A program made the translations under genes and the position numbers. 64,000 nt of DNA from UBA11865 sp963749825 (GTDB lineage: Bacteria; Chloroflexota; Anaerolineae; Promineifilales; Promineifilaceae), in the NCBI GenBank assembly GCA_963749825.1, contig CAVVOI010000012.1:682001-746000 (forward strand), read 5' to 3'. The notes beneath the pieces were generated by a model. That model saw only the letters and a program-made list of their open reading frames with translations. It did not search any database and had not been told where the DNA came from. Below are positions 1 through 9,323 of this stretch, one piece after another. Numbering within the stretch: the first letter of the stretch is position 1; each line of letters starts with the position of its first letter.

Positions 1-107
1 GAATGTGGCCCGGTGTAGATATTTCTCGCCGGATCGCAGCACATCTGACTTTTGCAATAAAAGATTGAAGGAATATCCTGCGCGTTAAAGCAATAAGGTA
101 TGGGAAA

Positions 108-1541
108 ATGATAACCATGTTACCTGGACTAAAAACCAAGATCGTCGGCACCATTGGACCGGCATCAGATTCACAAGAAATATTAAAAGAATTAATTGTC
201 AATGGATTGAGCGTGGCCCGGCTGAATTTTGCTCATGGTGACGTTACAAGCCATGCACAGACGATACGTAATATTCGAGCAGCGGCTGAAGAGACCGGAA
301 AACGAGTGGCGATCCTGGCTGATTTACCTGGACCAAAAATTCGTATCGGGAGGTTGGCGGAAGAACCCATCTTTTTGGCTCGCGGTGCGGCCTTTTCCTT
401 ACATTGCCAGGAAATCGAGGGAGATGTTAATGGTGTGTCCGTCTCTTTTACCCGGCTGGCGGAAGTGGTCAAGCCTGGGGATCAAATCTGCCTCAACGAT
501 GGATTCATTCTCCTCAATGTGCAAGAAGTACAGGGGGCGGAGGTACGCTGCCTAGTTGCAGTGGGCGGCGAGTTGCGTTCAAACAAAGGCATGAATTTAC
601 CTGGGCTGGATTTAGGAATAAGCGCCTTTACCGATGAAGATCACCAGTGGTTGAGATTCGCAGCCGACCAGGGGATAGACGCTATAGGCCAATCCTTCGT
701 CCAAGACGAGACGGATGTTCAGGCAGTGAGAGAAGCGGCGGCCGATCTTGGCTATAAACCTTTCATCATCGCCAAGATTGAGCGGGCTAAGGCTGTGGAA
801 AACCTGGACTCGATCCTGGAAGCAGCCGACGGTATCATGGTAGCCCGGGGAGATTTAGGGGTCGAGATACCGATTGAGGAAATGGCCATTACTCAGAAAA
901 CGATCATTCGCCAGGCCAATTTAGCTGGCAAGCCTGTGATCACAGCCACGCACATGTTAGAGTCGATGACGAACCACAGCCGGCCGACACGAGCTGAGGC
1001 CACTGATGTAGCGAACGCTATTCTTGACGGCACGGATTGCCTAATGTTATCAGGCGAGACAGCCAGCGGTAGCTATCCTGTGGAATCAGTTTCAGTGATG
1101 TCCCGGATCGCGGTCGTGACAGAACCATCTTGTTGCCAGGTGGATGCGACAGGGGCGCTTGAAGCGGCCAAGAATTTGAATCATACAAGCATGGAAAGAC
1201 GTGTTTCTTTGAGCGTCTATCTTAGCGCGGAAGCTATTAACCCGGTAGTAATCGTGACGCCAACGCTAAACGGCAGCACGCCGCGGCTTATCACCAGGTT
1301 CAGGTTACCCATGTGGATAGTAGCCTATTGCGCCAACGAGGCGGCTTGCCAGTCTTTAAATTTCTCCTACGGTGTTCAGCCGATTTTAATGACCACTGAA
1401 CCCGATAGTTGGGGCCAATTTGCGAGGCGCTGGCTACGAGAAAGGGGATTCACCAAAGGCTTAGCCTTATTAACAAATGGAATCGGCCGACAGCATGTCG
1501 ATATGACCAACCAGATCGAAATCATTGACCTGGGTTCATAA
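108..1541 (+). CDS. pyk: Pyruvate kinase
   Basis: Transfers phosphate from phosphoenolpyruvate to ADP, the last step of glycolysis, in the cytoplasm. The 477-residue product has the family landmarks in order: the ARLNF substrate segment (residues 37-41), the B-domain from about 70 to 170, catalytic Lys223 and acidic Glu225 in AKIER, the Mg/substrate loop ARGDLGVE (246-253), and TATHMLESM (279-287), where most pyruvate kinases have Gln in place of His. The C-terminal regulatory domain is present and the length is normal. ATG 108 is taken as start; ATG 117 is an in-frame alternative and neither has a strong ribosome binding site. The next gene starts about 45 bases downstream on the same strand. 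Confidence 0.95.
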   Translation: MITMLPGLKTKIVGTIGPASDSQEILKELIVNGLSVARLNFAHGDVTSHAQTIRNIRAAAEETGKRVAILADLPGPKIRIGRLAEEPIFLARGAAFSLHCQEIEGDVNGVSVSFTRLAEVVKPGDQICLNDGFILLNVQEVQGAEVRCLVAVGGELRSNKGMNLPGLDLGISAFTDEDHQWLRFAADQGIDAIGQSFVQDETDVQAVREAAADLGYKPFIIAKIERAKAVENLDSILEAADGIMVARGDLGVEIPIEEMAITQKTIIRQANLAGKPVITATHMLESMTNHSRPTRAEATDVANAILDGTDCLMLSGETASGSYPVESVSVMSRIAVVTEPSCCQVDATGALEAAKNLNHTSMERRVSLSVYLSAEAINPVVIVTPTLNGSTPRLITRFRLPMWIVAYCANEAACQSLNFSYGVQPILMTTEPDSWGQFARRWLRERGFTKGLALLTNGIGRQHVDMTNQIEIIDLGS

Positions 1542-1586
1542 AATCCTCGATTTGCGCTAAAATTGCCGATTCAAAGTTAGGATGAA

Positions 1587-2657
1587 TTGCACAAGACGAT
1601 TATGACTGAATTTACTAAACAAGAGCGAAGTTACCTCGACAATCAAATGAGGAAGGTATCTCGTTCATTCGCCCTCGTCGTCTCTTATCTCGAGGAACCT
1701 CTGAAGGCTCAATTAGCGACGGCGTACTTGATCTGTCGCGTGGTCGACAATATCGAGGATTGTACCGAACCCCATAGCTGGCAAGAGCGCCGCTTCGACG
1801 AATTCAAGAGATTATTGGAAGAACCAGAAAGAGCAGCCGATATTCTAGCAATTTGGGGTAATGAATCATGGCCCGGCTTGACCAAAGACGAACGAAAGTT
1901 GATGGGACCGGAGGATGGGAAAATGTTGTGGCAGATATTTAACCAGCTGCCAGAACAGATCCAACGTCCAATTCGGTTTTGGACCACGGACATGGCCGAT
2001 GGCATGAACCTTATTGAAAATCCCCAGACCTCGCCCCGACTCGTCAGCCGCAATGGCGTGCAGGTGCTTACGACAAAATCGGATTACGACCAATATTGCT
2101 ATTTCGTGGCTGGAACCGTTGGCCACCTGGCAACAGAATTAGCAGTTGCTTATTATGGATTTGCAGATGAAATCGCTGGCGAACTAGACGCAACTTGCGA
2201 AGCCTGCGGTCGGGGATTACAAAAGACCAATATCATCAAAGATTTCCCTAAAGACATCGGCCGGGGGGTTAGCTATGTGCCTGACGAATGGCTAGAGACG
2301 GCTGCCTATGAACCATTATATTTGAAAGGCGCGGCGCCTGATTGGAAGAAGATGGTTTTGGGCAATGTATTCGACGAATTGCAGGAGGCCACCCGGTATG
2401 TGCTGGCTATACCCTACGACGCCGTCGGTTACCGAATCGCCAGCTTGTTATGCTTATTCCCCGCTTACCAAACCTTGCTTCAAGCTGCCCAGCGTCATGC
2501 TCAGCTTTTCACCGAGCAACACAAGGTGAAAATCTCTCGAGTAACCATGGCCAGATGCATCCGCGATGCAAAAGCAATGGTGGCTGACAATGATGGCGTG
2601 TTATCCTATAGTCGGGACGCGGAACGGGAATTCAAAACTATCTTTACTGCGAGTTAA
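1587..2657 (+). CDS. Squalene/phytoene synthase family protein
   Basis: Head-to-head prenyl transferase fold, expected to condense two C15 or C20 prenyl diphosphates toward squalene or a carotenoid precursor. Two Asp-rich motifs that bind diphosphate through Mg are visible: DNIED near residues 54-58, following YLICRVV, and NIIKDFPKD near residue 215. The N-terminal YL...SRSFAL segment and the overall length (about 356 residues) look more like eukaryote-type squalene synthase than the shorter HpnC/HpnD enzymes, but this is inference. TTG 1587 has an AGGA five bases upstream; ATG 1602 is an alternative without a good ribosome binding site. No other sterol or hopanoid genes are nearby, so the product remains open. 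Confidence 0.8.
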   Translation: MHKTIMTEFTKQERSYLDNQMRKVSRSFALVVSYLEEPLKAQLATAYLICRVVDNIEDCTEPHSWQERRFDEFKRLLEEPERAADILAIWGNESWPGLTKDERKLMGPEDGKMLWQIFNQLPEQIQRPIRFWTTDMADGMNLIENPQTSPRLVSRNGVQVLTTKSDYDQYCYFVAGTVGHLATELAVAYYGFADEIAGELDATCEACGRGLQKTNIIKDFPKDIGRGVSYVPDEWLETAAYEPLYLKGAAPDWKKMVLGNVFDELQEATRYVLAIPYDAVGYRIASLLCLFPAYQTLLQAAQRHAQLFTEQHKVKISRVTMARCIRDAKAMVADNDGVLSYSRDAEREFKTIFTAS

Positions 2658-2670
2658 TTTAAAGAGCCAG

Positions 2671-3594
2671 ATGATAGAGCTTTATTCTGAAACGCCTCTT
2701 TGGTATTCGGATTCAATGAGTGCAGCCGTAGGACTACCCATCTACTTGAAGATGGAGGCCTTCCAGCCGGTGGGCTCCTTCAAGGCTCGGGGAATGGGTG
2801 TGGCGTGTCGCGCGAGTCACGAAGCCGGTTTCAGGCAGATTGTTTGTGCCTCTGGAGGCAATGCCGGTTATGCCGTGGCTTATGCTGGGCGGCTGCTAGG
2901 CCAACAAGTGACGATCGTTGTGCCAGAATCCACGCCTACTCGAGCAAAAGACCTTATTCGCGATGAAGGGGCCGAACTACTCGTCCGTGGCGCCACTTGG
3001 GACGACGCCCATGCATATGCTATCGATCTTGCCAGTCGTGAAAAGGCGTCATATATCCACCCTTTCGACGATCCCCTCGTCTGGTCAGGACACGCGAGTA
3101 TGATAGAGGAAATCGTGGCCGTTGGCATTAAACCTGGCTTGATTGTTGTCGCGGTTGGCGGCGGAGGCCTATTATGCGGGATCGTGGAAGGTTTGCACGC
3201 TGCCGGCTGGAATGATGTGCCGATCATCGCCGCCGAAACCGAGGGCGCAGCTTCATTTGCCGCTTCGGTTAAGGCTGGACGGTTGGTCACATTGAACAAA
3301 ATCACTTCGCTGGCGACAACTCTGGGAGCGCGGCGCGTGACGCCTAAGGCACTGGAATGGGTCCAGGAACATGATATTGAATCCTTGTTGGTCAGCGACC
3401 GGGAGGCCGTGGATGCTTGCCAACGTTTCGCCGACGATCACCGGGTATTAGTTGAACCGGCCTGTGGTGCGGCCTTAGCCTCCGTTTATAGCCACTGCGA
3501 AATATTCGATGAACGAAAGCCGGTATTGATCATCGTCTGCGGTGGGGCTGGTGTAAACCGGGAGCTGATGGATTGGTGGGATCGGATCGCCTGA
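2671..3594 (+). CDS. L-serine/L-threonine dehydratase-like PLP enzyme
   Basis: Fold-type II PLP enzyme predicted to deaminate serine or threonine to pyruvate or 2-oxobutyrate. Seen directly: GSFKARG with the Schiff-base Lys at residue 38, the substrate loop SGGNAG near 63-68, and the phosphate-binding Gly loop VGGGG near residue 160. At 307 residues it lacks any C-terminal ACT-type regulatory domain, as in animal serine dehydratase (SDS/SDSL) rather than biosynthetic IlvA. The open frame extends back to 2566 inside the upstream gene, but homology begins at MIELYSETPLW, so ATG 2671 is chosen. It lies 13 bases after the preceding gene and is probably co-transcribed with it. Confidence 0.85.
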   Translation: MIELYSETPLWYSDSMSAAVGLPIYLKMEAFQPVGSFKARGMGVACRASHEAGFRQIVCASGGNAGYAVAYAGRLLGQQVTIVVPESTPTRAKDLIRDEGAELLVRGATWDDAHAYAIDLASREKASYIHPFDDPLVWSGHASMIEEIVAVGIKPGLIVVAVGGGGLLCGIVEGLHAAGWNDVPIIAAETEGAASFAASVKAGRLVTLNKITSLATTLGARRVTPKALEWVQEHDIESLLVSDREAVDACQRFADDHRVLVEPACGAALASVYSHCEIFDERKPVLIIVCGGAGVNRELMDWWDRIA

Positions 3595-3657
3595 TCGAGT
3601 TCAATGGTAAGCTGGAACAGAAACGCCAGGCTGAATAATCTATTATATCCTGAATTT

Positions 3658-3685
3658 CAATACGGTGGCGCCATCGCCAGTATTG
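3658..3685. other. Strong stem-loop before the nitroreductase gene
   Basis: CAATAC and TGGCG on the left arm pair with CGCCA and GTATTG on the right around a CCAT loop, with a two-base GG bulge. It lies about 63 bases after the dehydratase stop and 33 bases before the nitroreductase start. No T run follows on the plus strand, so it may be a factor-assisted terminator, an mRNA-stabilising 3' end or a leader structure. Confidence 0.45.
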
Positions 3686-3718
3686 GCCATTGGTAATTCG
3701 TATCTCTAGAGGTGACAA

Positions 3719-4492
3719 GTGACCATCAGCAAAGCCATTCTTCGCCATCGATCGATTCGAAAATTCAAGCCCGATGCTGTACCTGAGGAGTTACTCGAGG
3801 AAATTCTATGCGCTGGGATAAGAGCCTCTTCTTCAGGCAACATGCAGAGTTACTCGATCATCGTGACCCAAGACCGGCAGCTGCGCGAGCGTTTGTTCAT
3901 ACCACACATGGAGCAATCCATGGTGCTTGATGCGCCAGTATTGCTGACGTTCTGCGCCGATTTTCACCGTATGCGGCAGTGGCTACAAATGAGCGACGCA
4001 CCAGATAATTTCGACAATTTTATGAGTTTCATGGTCGCCGCTATTGACGCCACCCTGGTTTCGCAGAATGTGGCCCTGGCGGCGGAAGAGATGGGACTGG
4101 GGATATGTTACTTGGGCAGCACACTGGCTAATTGTGATGATATCGGCCGTATCTTGCAACTGCCTGACAACGTGGTGCCGGTGGTTGGATTTTCGCTAGG
4201 TTACCCCGATGAAGATCCCTCGCTTAGAGATCGTTTACCCTTGAATGGTTTAGTCCACTACGAGACTTACCATGATTATGATGAGGAAGACATCCGGGAA
4301 ATATACCGCGAACGCGAGCTGAAGGGTTGGGACCGGTATATGAGTTTTCCTAGACTAAGAGCCAAGATCGAAGCCTCGGGCGTAGATAATCTGGCCCAGA
4401 TCTATACCATCCTCAAATATAGCCGTGAATCTCACCAAAAATATTCTCGAAAGGTGCTAGATTACCTGGCAGAACAATCTTTCATGAATTGA
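3719..4492 (+). CDS. Nitroreductase family flavoprotein
   Basis: FMN-dependent NAD(P)H oxidoreductase of the nitroreductase superfamily, NfsA/FRP-like. The N-terminal RHRSIRKF segment (FMN phosphate contact), the ASSSGNMQ loop near residue 40 and the VGFSLGYPDE segment in the second half are typical. The C-terminal tail is rich in charged residues and extends beyond the minimal fold, as in NfsA-type enzymes that embrace the dimer partner. Substrate cannot be told from sequence. The start is GTG 3719, preceded by a GAGGTGA ribosome binding site about four bases upstream; no ATG gives a better N-terminus. Confidence 0.85.
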   Translation: MTISKAILRHRSIRKFKPDAVPEELLEEILCAGIRASSSGNMQSYSIIVTQDRQLRERLFIPHMEQSMVLDAPVLLTFCADFHRMRQWLQMSDAPDNFDNFMSFMVAAIDATLVSQNVALAAEEMGLGICYLGSTLANCDDIGRILQLPDNVVPVVGFSLGYPDEDPSLRDRLPLNGLVHYETYHDYDEEDIREIYRERELKGWDRYMSFPRLRAKIEASGVDNLAQIYTILKYSRESHQKYSRKVLDYLAEQSFMN

Positions 4493-4511
4493 AGATCGTA
4501 ACCGGAAACGA

Positions 4512-5122
4512 ATGATTCGGACAGGAAATTTTGGAACAAAGCCTATAATGAATACCCGGAACAGGTGATGGTCGTCGACCGGATCTTGGGCAAGGAAGTC
4601 CTAGATTTACCGGTTGGTAGGCGCTTGACCTGGGTTGTGGTAGTGGAGACAATGCCCTGGCCTTAGCCAAGCAAGGCTGGTCGGTTACTGGAGTGGCTTG
4701 GTCAGAGGAGGCTATTGAGTTAGCAATTTCGGCCGCAGCCGAACAGGAATTGGACGCGACTTTTTTGTCGGCGATACTGCAGTCTGGCAACTTTTTCAGG
4801 AATTCAACCTGGTCATCAGCACCTACGCCCTCCTTGGTGGGGAAGCCAGCGAGAAAGTGCTGCAAACGAGCGTCAAGGCTTTGGTTCCGGTAGGTACCTT
4901 AATGGTAACTGAATGGGACCGGTCAATGGCCGACGCATGGGGATTTAACGAAGATGAGTTACCTACACCCGAACAAATCGTTGGTTGGATACCAGGACTG
5001 GTGATCGAGACGGCCGTTGTTCTGCGAATCAATGATATGTTTTCTGGGGCTGACGATCCCCGAGCCAATGCTAGAGTGATGCCAATGTGGTCTTTGTCAG
5101 GGCTCGGAAAGTGACGCCTTAA
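4512..5122 (+). pseudogene. Class I SAM-dependent methyltransferase, multiply frameshifted
   Basis: Reading across three frames rebuilds a small methyltransferase: FWNKAYNEYPEQV, then motif I LDLGCGSGDNA near 4625, GWSVTGVAWSEEAI, FVGDTAVWQLFQEFNLVIS near 4760-4820, and a C-terminal strand NVVFVRARKV ending at TAA 5120. Breaks fall near 4527 (A/T run), 4622 (GG where GGG is expected), 4760 (T6 where T7 is expected) and about 5080. No single frame encodes a whole Rossmann fold. Either this is a dead gene or the assembly carries several homopolymer errors. It borders the IS-containing island, which favours true decay, but this is not proven. Confidence 0.7.
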
Positions 5123-5239
5123 GGATTGACAGCGGTATTACACTCATTTTGGCGGCATGACACCCTGAGGTTCGCCGGCTCTTCCGGTGGAATTATTCGT
5201 TGAAGGCGAGTCCTCTCGTCCTTACACGCCATCCATGCC

Positions 5240-6619
5240 TTATGTTATACCTATGCCAGCAGCCACCATCACACCCTCAATATTGACCTTCATCAATCCT
5301 CTTAAACGGAACCGCCTCAATTGATGGAATTGCTTAGCTTCGCCAAAAAGTGGCTCAACCCAAACAGCGCGTTTACGCATCGCTTTCTGGTAAGCTTCCG
5401 TTTCTTGATATGCTTTTACTCGGTCGATGTATTCTTGAAAGAAGGAACGAAAAATATGGCGACCACTTTTACTGCCAGTGCAATCAGACTTTATTGGACA
5501 AGCATTACAGATAGTCGCATCGGCTCGGTAGACAAAGACCTGTTCGCTTTTACGCCTCGAATAGAGTGGCAGAACTCGACCTTGAGGGCAGATATATTGG
5601 TCTTGCTCAGCGTCATATTGAAAGTGGTTGGAAGGATAATAAGGAGTGCGTTGACTAAGGTCTGGGATAGGTAAGTAAGCCTTGATACCGGCTTTTTCAA
5701 GACCAGCGATATTGACAGCCGTTCCGTATTTGGCATCGCCTGTAGCGATTTTAGTGTCTAGTTGCGAGCGGGTGCGTACCCAATGAATCAAGTCCAATAG
5801 TGGCGTGTTGTCCATTACGGAAGCTGGCGTCACCGGGGCAGATAGAATGATGCGCTATCGGCCACCATCAACCACATAATGGTCATGATACCCCAACACA
5901 GTGCTACCACCCTCAGGGGGTTTCATGGGAGTAGCGTCTGGGTCTGTCATACTGACTTTCTTATCAGCAACCCGTTGATACCAAGGCTTGCGACTACCGG
6001 TGAGCCGTTTACCATCACATTTAGTCACTAAACCTGCTGCAGAGGATATGAGTGTATCCTGATTGTCGATGGCATCTTCGTCACCCTCAGCAAAGAGTTG
6101 CTGCACATGTTGCTCAGCGGCCAACTCAAGCCGGTCTGCCAGGCTATCAATATCTGCATTAGCGCGAACTTTGGTGCCATCAAAATAGAGCTCTTCTCCC
6201 CAGACTAAGCCGGCATCCTGGCACAAGTCCACGATATGTTCAAAGAATTGTTGGAATGTAGTCAGGCCATACCGTTCCCGAATTTTGCTGAGACTGCTGT
6301 GGTCAGGCACTTTCTCATTCAGGTCATAACCAATGTACCACCGATAAGCCAGATGAAGATCTACTGTCTCCATCAATTTCCTTTCCGAGCGAATACCTTC
6401 GAAGAATGCGATGAGTTGTAGCTTGAAGAAAACTATCGGATCGATGGAGGGACGCCCCATGTCTGAGTAGAAATCGGAGGTCAGGCTGCGGACGAAGCTG
6501 AGATCGATGCATTCCTCGACATGACGATAGAAATTGTCATCGGGAACGAGATCAACCAGCGAAACTGAAACATGCTGTCTGAAGTCCCTGGATTTGTGAC
6601 CCAACATGACACACCTCAC
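5240..6619 (-). mobile_element. IS1182-family transposase, interrupted by one in-frame TAG
   Basis: The N-terminal half (6619-5855) matches DUF772/IS1182 transposases: DMGRPSIDPIVFFK, LAYRWYIGYDL, PDHSSLSKIRERY and the DDE-type segment LYFDGTKVRANAD. The frame then meets TAG at 5855-5857 just after YHDHYVVDGGR and continues in the same frame with RIILSAPVTPASVMDNTPLLDL and a C-terminal half with CPIKSDCTGSKSGR. A CAG-to-TAG change would explain it. The C-terminus also ends early (GIGIT) compared with the usual AAGQNLKRLL-like tail. No convincing terminal inverted repeats or target duplication could be picked out, so element borders are unknown. The copy is probably immobile. Confidence 0.85.
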
Positions 6620-6643
6620 AAGTAGTCGAGTAGATTTGAAAAG

Positions 6644-7232
6644 CTACAGATTCAAACGCTGCGCTACTTTCTGAAGTTCGTCGTCTGTGATACCCAGATA
6701 GCGTTTGGTGTAGACCAAACTGGAGTGGTTGAGCTTGTACATGATAAGGGCCAGGTCAACACCGTTCATCCGGGCGTGGTAGCCCCAGGTCTTGCGCAGG
6801 CTATGTGTGCCGAAGTTTCCTCGTAGTCCTGCCGATTGGCAGATGGTGGTTATGAACTTCCAGGCTTGCCTTCGCTTTATGGGTTTAGAATAATCGCCGG
6901 TTTGGGTATTGAAAAAAACGAAGTGTTGTGAGTCAACAATAATGTCTGGGTAGGCATCAAGAAACTCTGCCAACACCGCTCGGATGCTGTCCATTCACGA
7001 CTACCTCTTGCCGTTTTCCTCGCTTCTCTTCCCGAATCCAGAACCGGCGGCGAAGTCGCTTCTGTGCATCAGAGAAGTGTTCCACTCGCAGTCGTAAAAG
7101 GTCAAAAATCCGTAGAGCGATGTTAATGCTATCGGTGAACTATAGTAAGTCGCGCAAGCGCTTTTCGCCCCGCAGTAAGTTCTTGATTTGAGCGATCTTT
7201 TTGCGGTCACGGATGGGTTCGACGAAGTTCAT
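6644..7232 (-). pseudogene. Tyrosine recombinase (short integrase), stop plus frameshift
   Basis: Tyrosine site-specific recombinase remnant. From ATG 7232 the frame reads MNFVEPIRDRKK...RLRDLL, hits TAG (expected TTG, giving LLFT), continues with INIALRIFDLLRLRVEH (the first catalytic Arg region), then needs a one-base shift near 7005 (AATGGAC for AATGAC) to enter the catalytic C-terminus. There THSLRKT (H-x-x-R), LNHSS and the nucleophile region YTKRYLGI are intact. Reconstructed length is about 195 residues, a catalytic domain without the N-terminal core-binding domain. It is only 24 bases from the IS1182 transposase, and both are dead. Confidence 0.8.
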
Positions 7233-7525
7233 AAATAGTGTAAACACAACCGCCTGTTGGCTTGAATATGTCTACTAAAAACACCGTAGCAGATTGAATG
7301 GGAGAAAACAAGGACCGATTTGTCGGCCCTTTCCTCTGGACGGTGAACACAATGGTTATTTTGTCTATTTAGATGGCTCTCAACTGCAATCTAATAGATT
7401 ATTCACCTGCTGGGCGGCTTAGCTCTCTGACAGTTGTAAACCATGATTGCAGACTGCTTTTTCGCGCCGCTGACCATCTGAGCGCAGCGAAGTCAGGCGC
7501 AATTAGGGTTAGCCCGCCTCGATTG

Positions 7526-8944
7526 TCACTTGCCATCCTGCTGAGGCGAGAAGACAAGTTCTCCATCCTTCACGATGTGCAACACTGAATACATCGCATT
7601 TAAATCGTCCAGTGGATTGCCATCCACGACAATTAGATAGGCCAACTTACCTCTTTCGAGCGTACCCAACTCGTCGCTTTGGCCACAGACATATGCAGCA
7701 TGCTTGGTAGCTGCTTCAATCACCTCCAGGGGAGAGAGGTCGCCAGCGGTTTGTAAGAGATCCATCTCGTGTAGCGGCATTCCAGGTTGCACACCGGGAA
7801 CCCCGTAGTCATTTCCAACCGCGATGATCCCCCCTGAGTCATGGAAGAACCGTACAACTCCGAGAATAGCTCGGAGGATAACTTCCGTCTCGGGTTCAAT
7901 ATCTCCACCCTGATAAACATCCAGGGTAGGGACAAGCACCACGCCTTGGTCGATCATGTGAAGCATCTGTGTTTCCAAGTCGGATGGCAACTTGAAATTC
8001 CCAGCATCATCAAACATCGATTCCAAGTCCTCATGCGAGTCAGAAGGCATCGTCACATGTTCGATGACATCAACACCAGCTTCTAGCGCGATATCCAACA
8101 AAGTGCTCTTCATCACATGGGCTCTTACGAGGAGGTCATATGCATGGGCTGTTGCTACAATTGAACGCAGTTCTTGAAGATTCATCACTGGCAAGGTCTC
8201 ACTGACAAAACCCGGCTCGAGGGCAACCTTGATGTAATCAACTCCACGCGCGTGCAGATCGTGCACAGCCATTTCAGCCTCATCCTCTCCTTGAATTTCG
8301 TAATCCAGGGAGCCAATAGACCCGGAATAGCCGCCTGGGGTCGTGACGATAGGACCCGCTTTGAAGCCGCGCGCTGCTGGACTGAAATGAATTTCCTCTT
8401 TCTCAAAATCGTGCAAGCGATACAGTGGTATTCCCAGATCGCATACCGAAGTTACGCCGTCAAGTAGGAACAGTACTCGTCGTGTTGCAGCAGTAGATGC
8501 TCTATGTGCATACGAATTGATGATACCGGGCAATATTGTTCCACCTGCGGCATCGATGACTACAGCTTCGTCAGGAATCTTGAAGTCGGTCGTCTGTCCA
8601 ACCGCTGCGATGCGGTTCCCCTGTATAGCCACAAGACCATCGACGATGGGATCGGCCCCTGTGCCGTCAACTACGATCCCATTGGTTATGATTAAAGAGA
8701 CTGATTGAAATTCTTCGCGCTTATCTGAAGGTTCGGATGCCGGCTTGGCCGTCGGAAGCACTACCGTGGCTGTTGGTGGCTCGTGTGTGGTTGTTGGCGG
8801 CCGTTGTGTTGTTTCAGATGAGAGAGTAGAGACGGATTCAATAATGCTTGGTGAATCTGGTTCTGGCCCTTGCTGACAAGAAACCATTGCACCGAACAGT
8901 GCGAGTAATAGAACAAACCGAAGAAGAACACCCCCGAAGTTCAT
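7526..8944 (-). CDS. Amidohydrolase-family lipoprotein
   Basis: Exported lipid-anchored member of the amidohydrolase (imidazolonepropionase/prolidase-like) family. The N-terminus has a signal peptide ending in GAMVSC (lipobox Cys23), then a T/P/E-rich linker to about residue 75, then the hydrolase domain starting IITNGIVVDGTG. Later metal-site features are present: the Lys in YIKVALE, His in VRAHV, His in IEHVTMP and Asp in VGNDYG. The first motif, normally H-x-H, reads NSYAH, so one expected metal ligand is Tyr. ATG 8944 is chosen for the signal peptide and an AGG seven bases upstream. Base composition and near absence of CGGCCG set it apart from the flanking genes and suggest transfer. Confidence 0.8.
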   Translation of the reverse strand: MNFGGVLLRFVLLLALFGAMVSCQQGPEPDSPSIIESVSTLSSETTQRPPTTTHEPPTATVVLPTAKPASEPSDKREEFQSVSLIITNGIVVDGTGADPIVDGLVAIQGNRIAAVGQTTDFKIPDEAVVIDAAGGTILPGIINSYAHRASTAATRRVLFLLDGVTSVCDLGIPLYRLHDFEKEEIHFSPAARGFKAGPIVTTPGGYSGSIGSLDYEIQGEDEAEMAVHDLHARGVDYIKVALEPGFVSETLPVMNLQELRSIVATAHAYDLLVRAHVMKSTLLDIALEAGVDVIEHVTMPSDSHEDLESMFDDAGNFKLPSDLETQMLHMIDQGVVLVPTLDVYQGGDIEPETEVILRAILGVVRFFHDSGGIIAVGNDYGVPGVQPGMPLHEMDLLQTAGDLSPLEVIEAATKHAAYVCGQSDELGTLERGKLAYLIVVDGNPLDDLNAMYSVLHIVKDGELVFSPQQDGK

Positions 8945-9063
8945 AGCTCGACCTCGTACTCCAATCCCCGCATAGCAATTCAAAACCCAATGACTAATAG
9001 AAAAGTGTTAAGGTGACTTCTTTTTGTCAAAATAACCGGGTGAAGTCAACCCTTTCTATAGAC

Positions 9064-9072
9064 ATTATAGCA
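9064..9072 (-). promoter_or_regulatory. Extended -10 promoter for the amidohydrolase lipoprotein gene
   Basis: Minus-strand TGCTATAAT, a perfect extended -10, lies about 120 bases upstream of ATG 8944. A -35 element is weak. The 379-base gap 8945-9323 between this gene and the divergent selenoprotein gene otherwise shows nothing recognisable. Confidence 0.5.
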
Positions 9073-9323
9073 TGATAAAAGGAGCGTTTCTCTAAGTCAG
9101 AAACAGCTTTCTCTCTGGCTGACTAGGAATTTACGATTACTTTTCAATAGCCTGATTCTTTATGCAACGGATCTTCCTCGCTAGAGGGAAAAACAACACC
9201 AATACCGTACTTATTCGCCGACCGCGTGTCAACAATATTGAATCTCAGTGATTGGCCGATATAATGCATTGATAATCACAATCACTAACTTGTTGGCAGT
9301 AATTGTGGCGGAGATAGGACAGT

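Noticed and set aside
3..68. Short frame MWPGVDISRRIAAHLTFAIKD ahead of pyruvate kinase, perhaps the 3' end of an upstream gene
   Set aside because: Only 21 residues are visible and nothing identifies a family; it may be chance.
2880..3305. Long antisense frame inside the dehydratase gene
   Set aside because: It is a low-complexity shadow of the real gene in another frame, with no family features.
5855..5857. Pyrrolysine reading of the TAG in the IS1182 transposase
   Set aside because: No pyrrolysine genes or PYLIS-like structure are seen, the family has no Pyl, and a CAG-to-TAG mutation in a decaying element is simpler.
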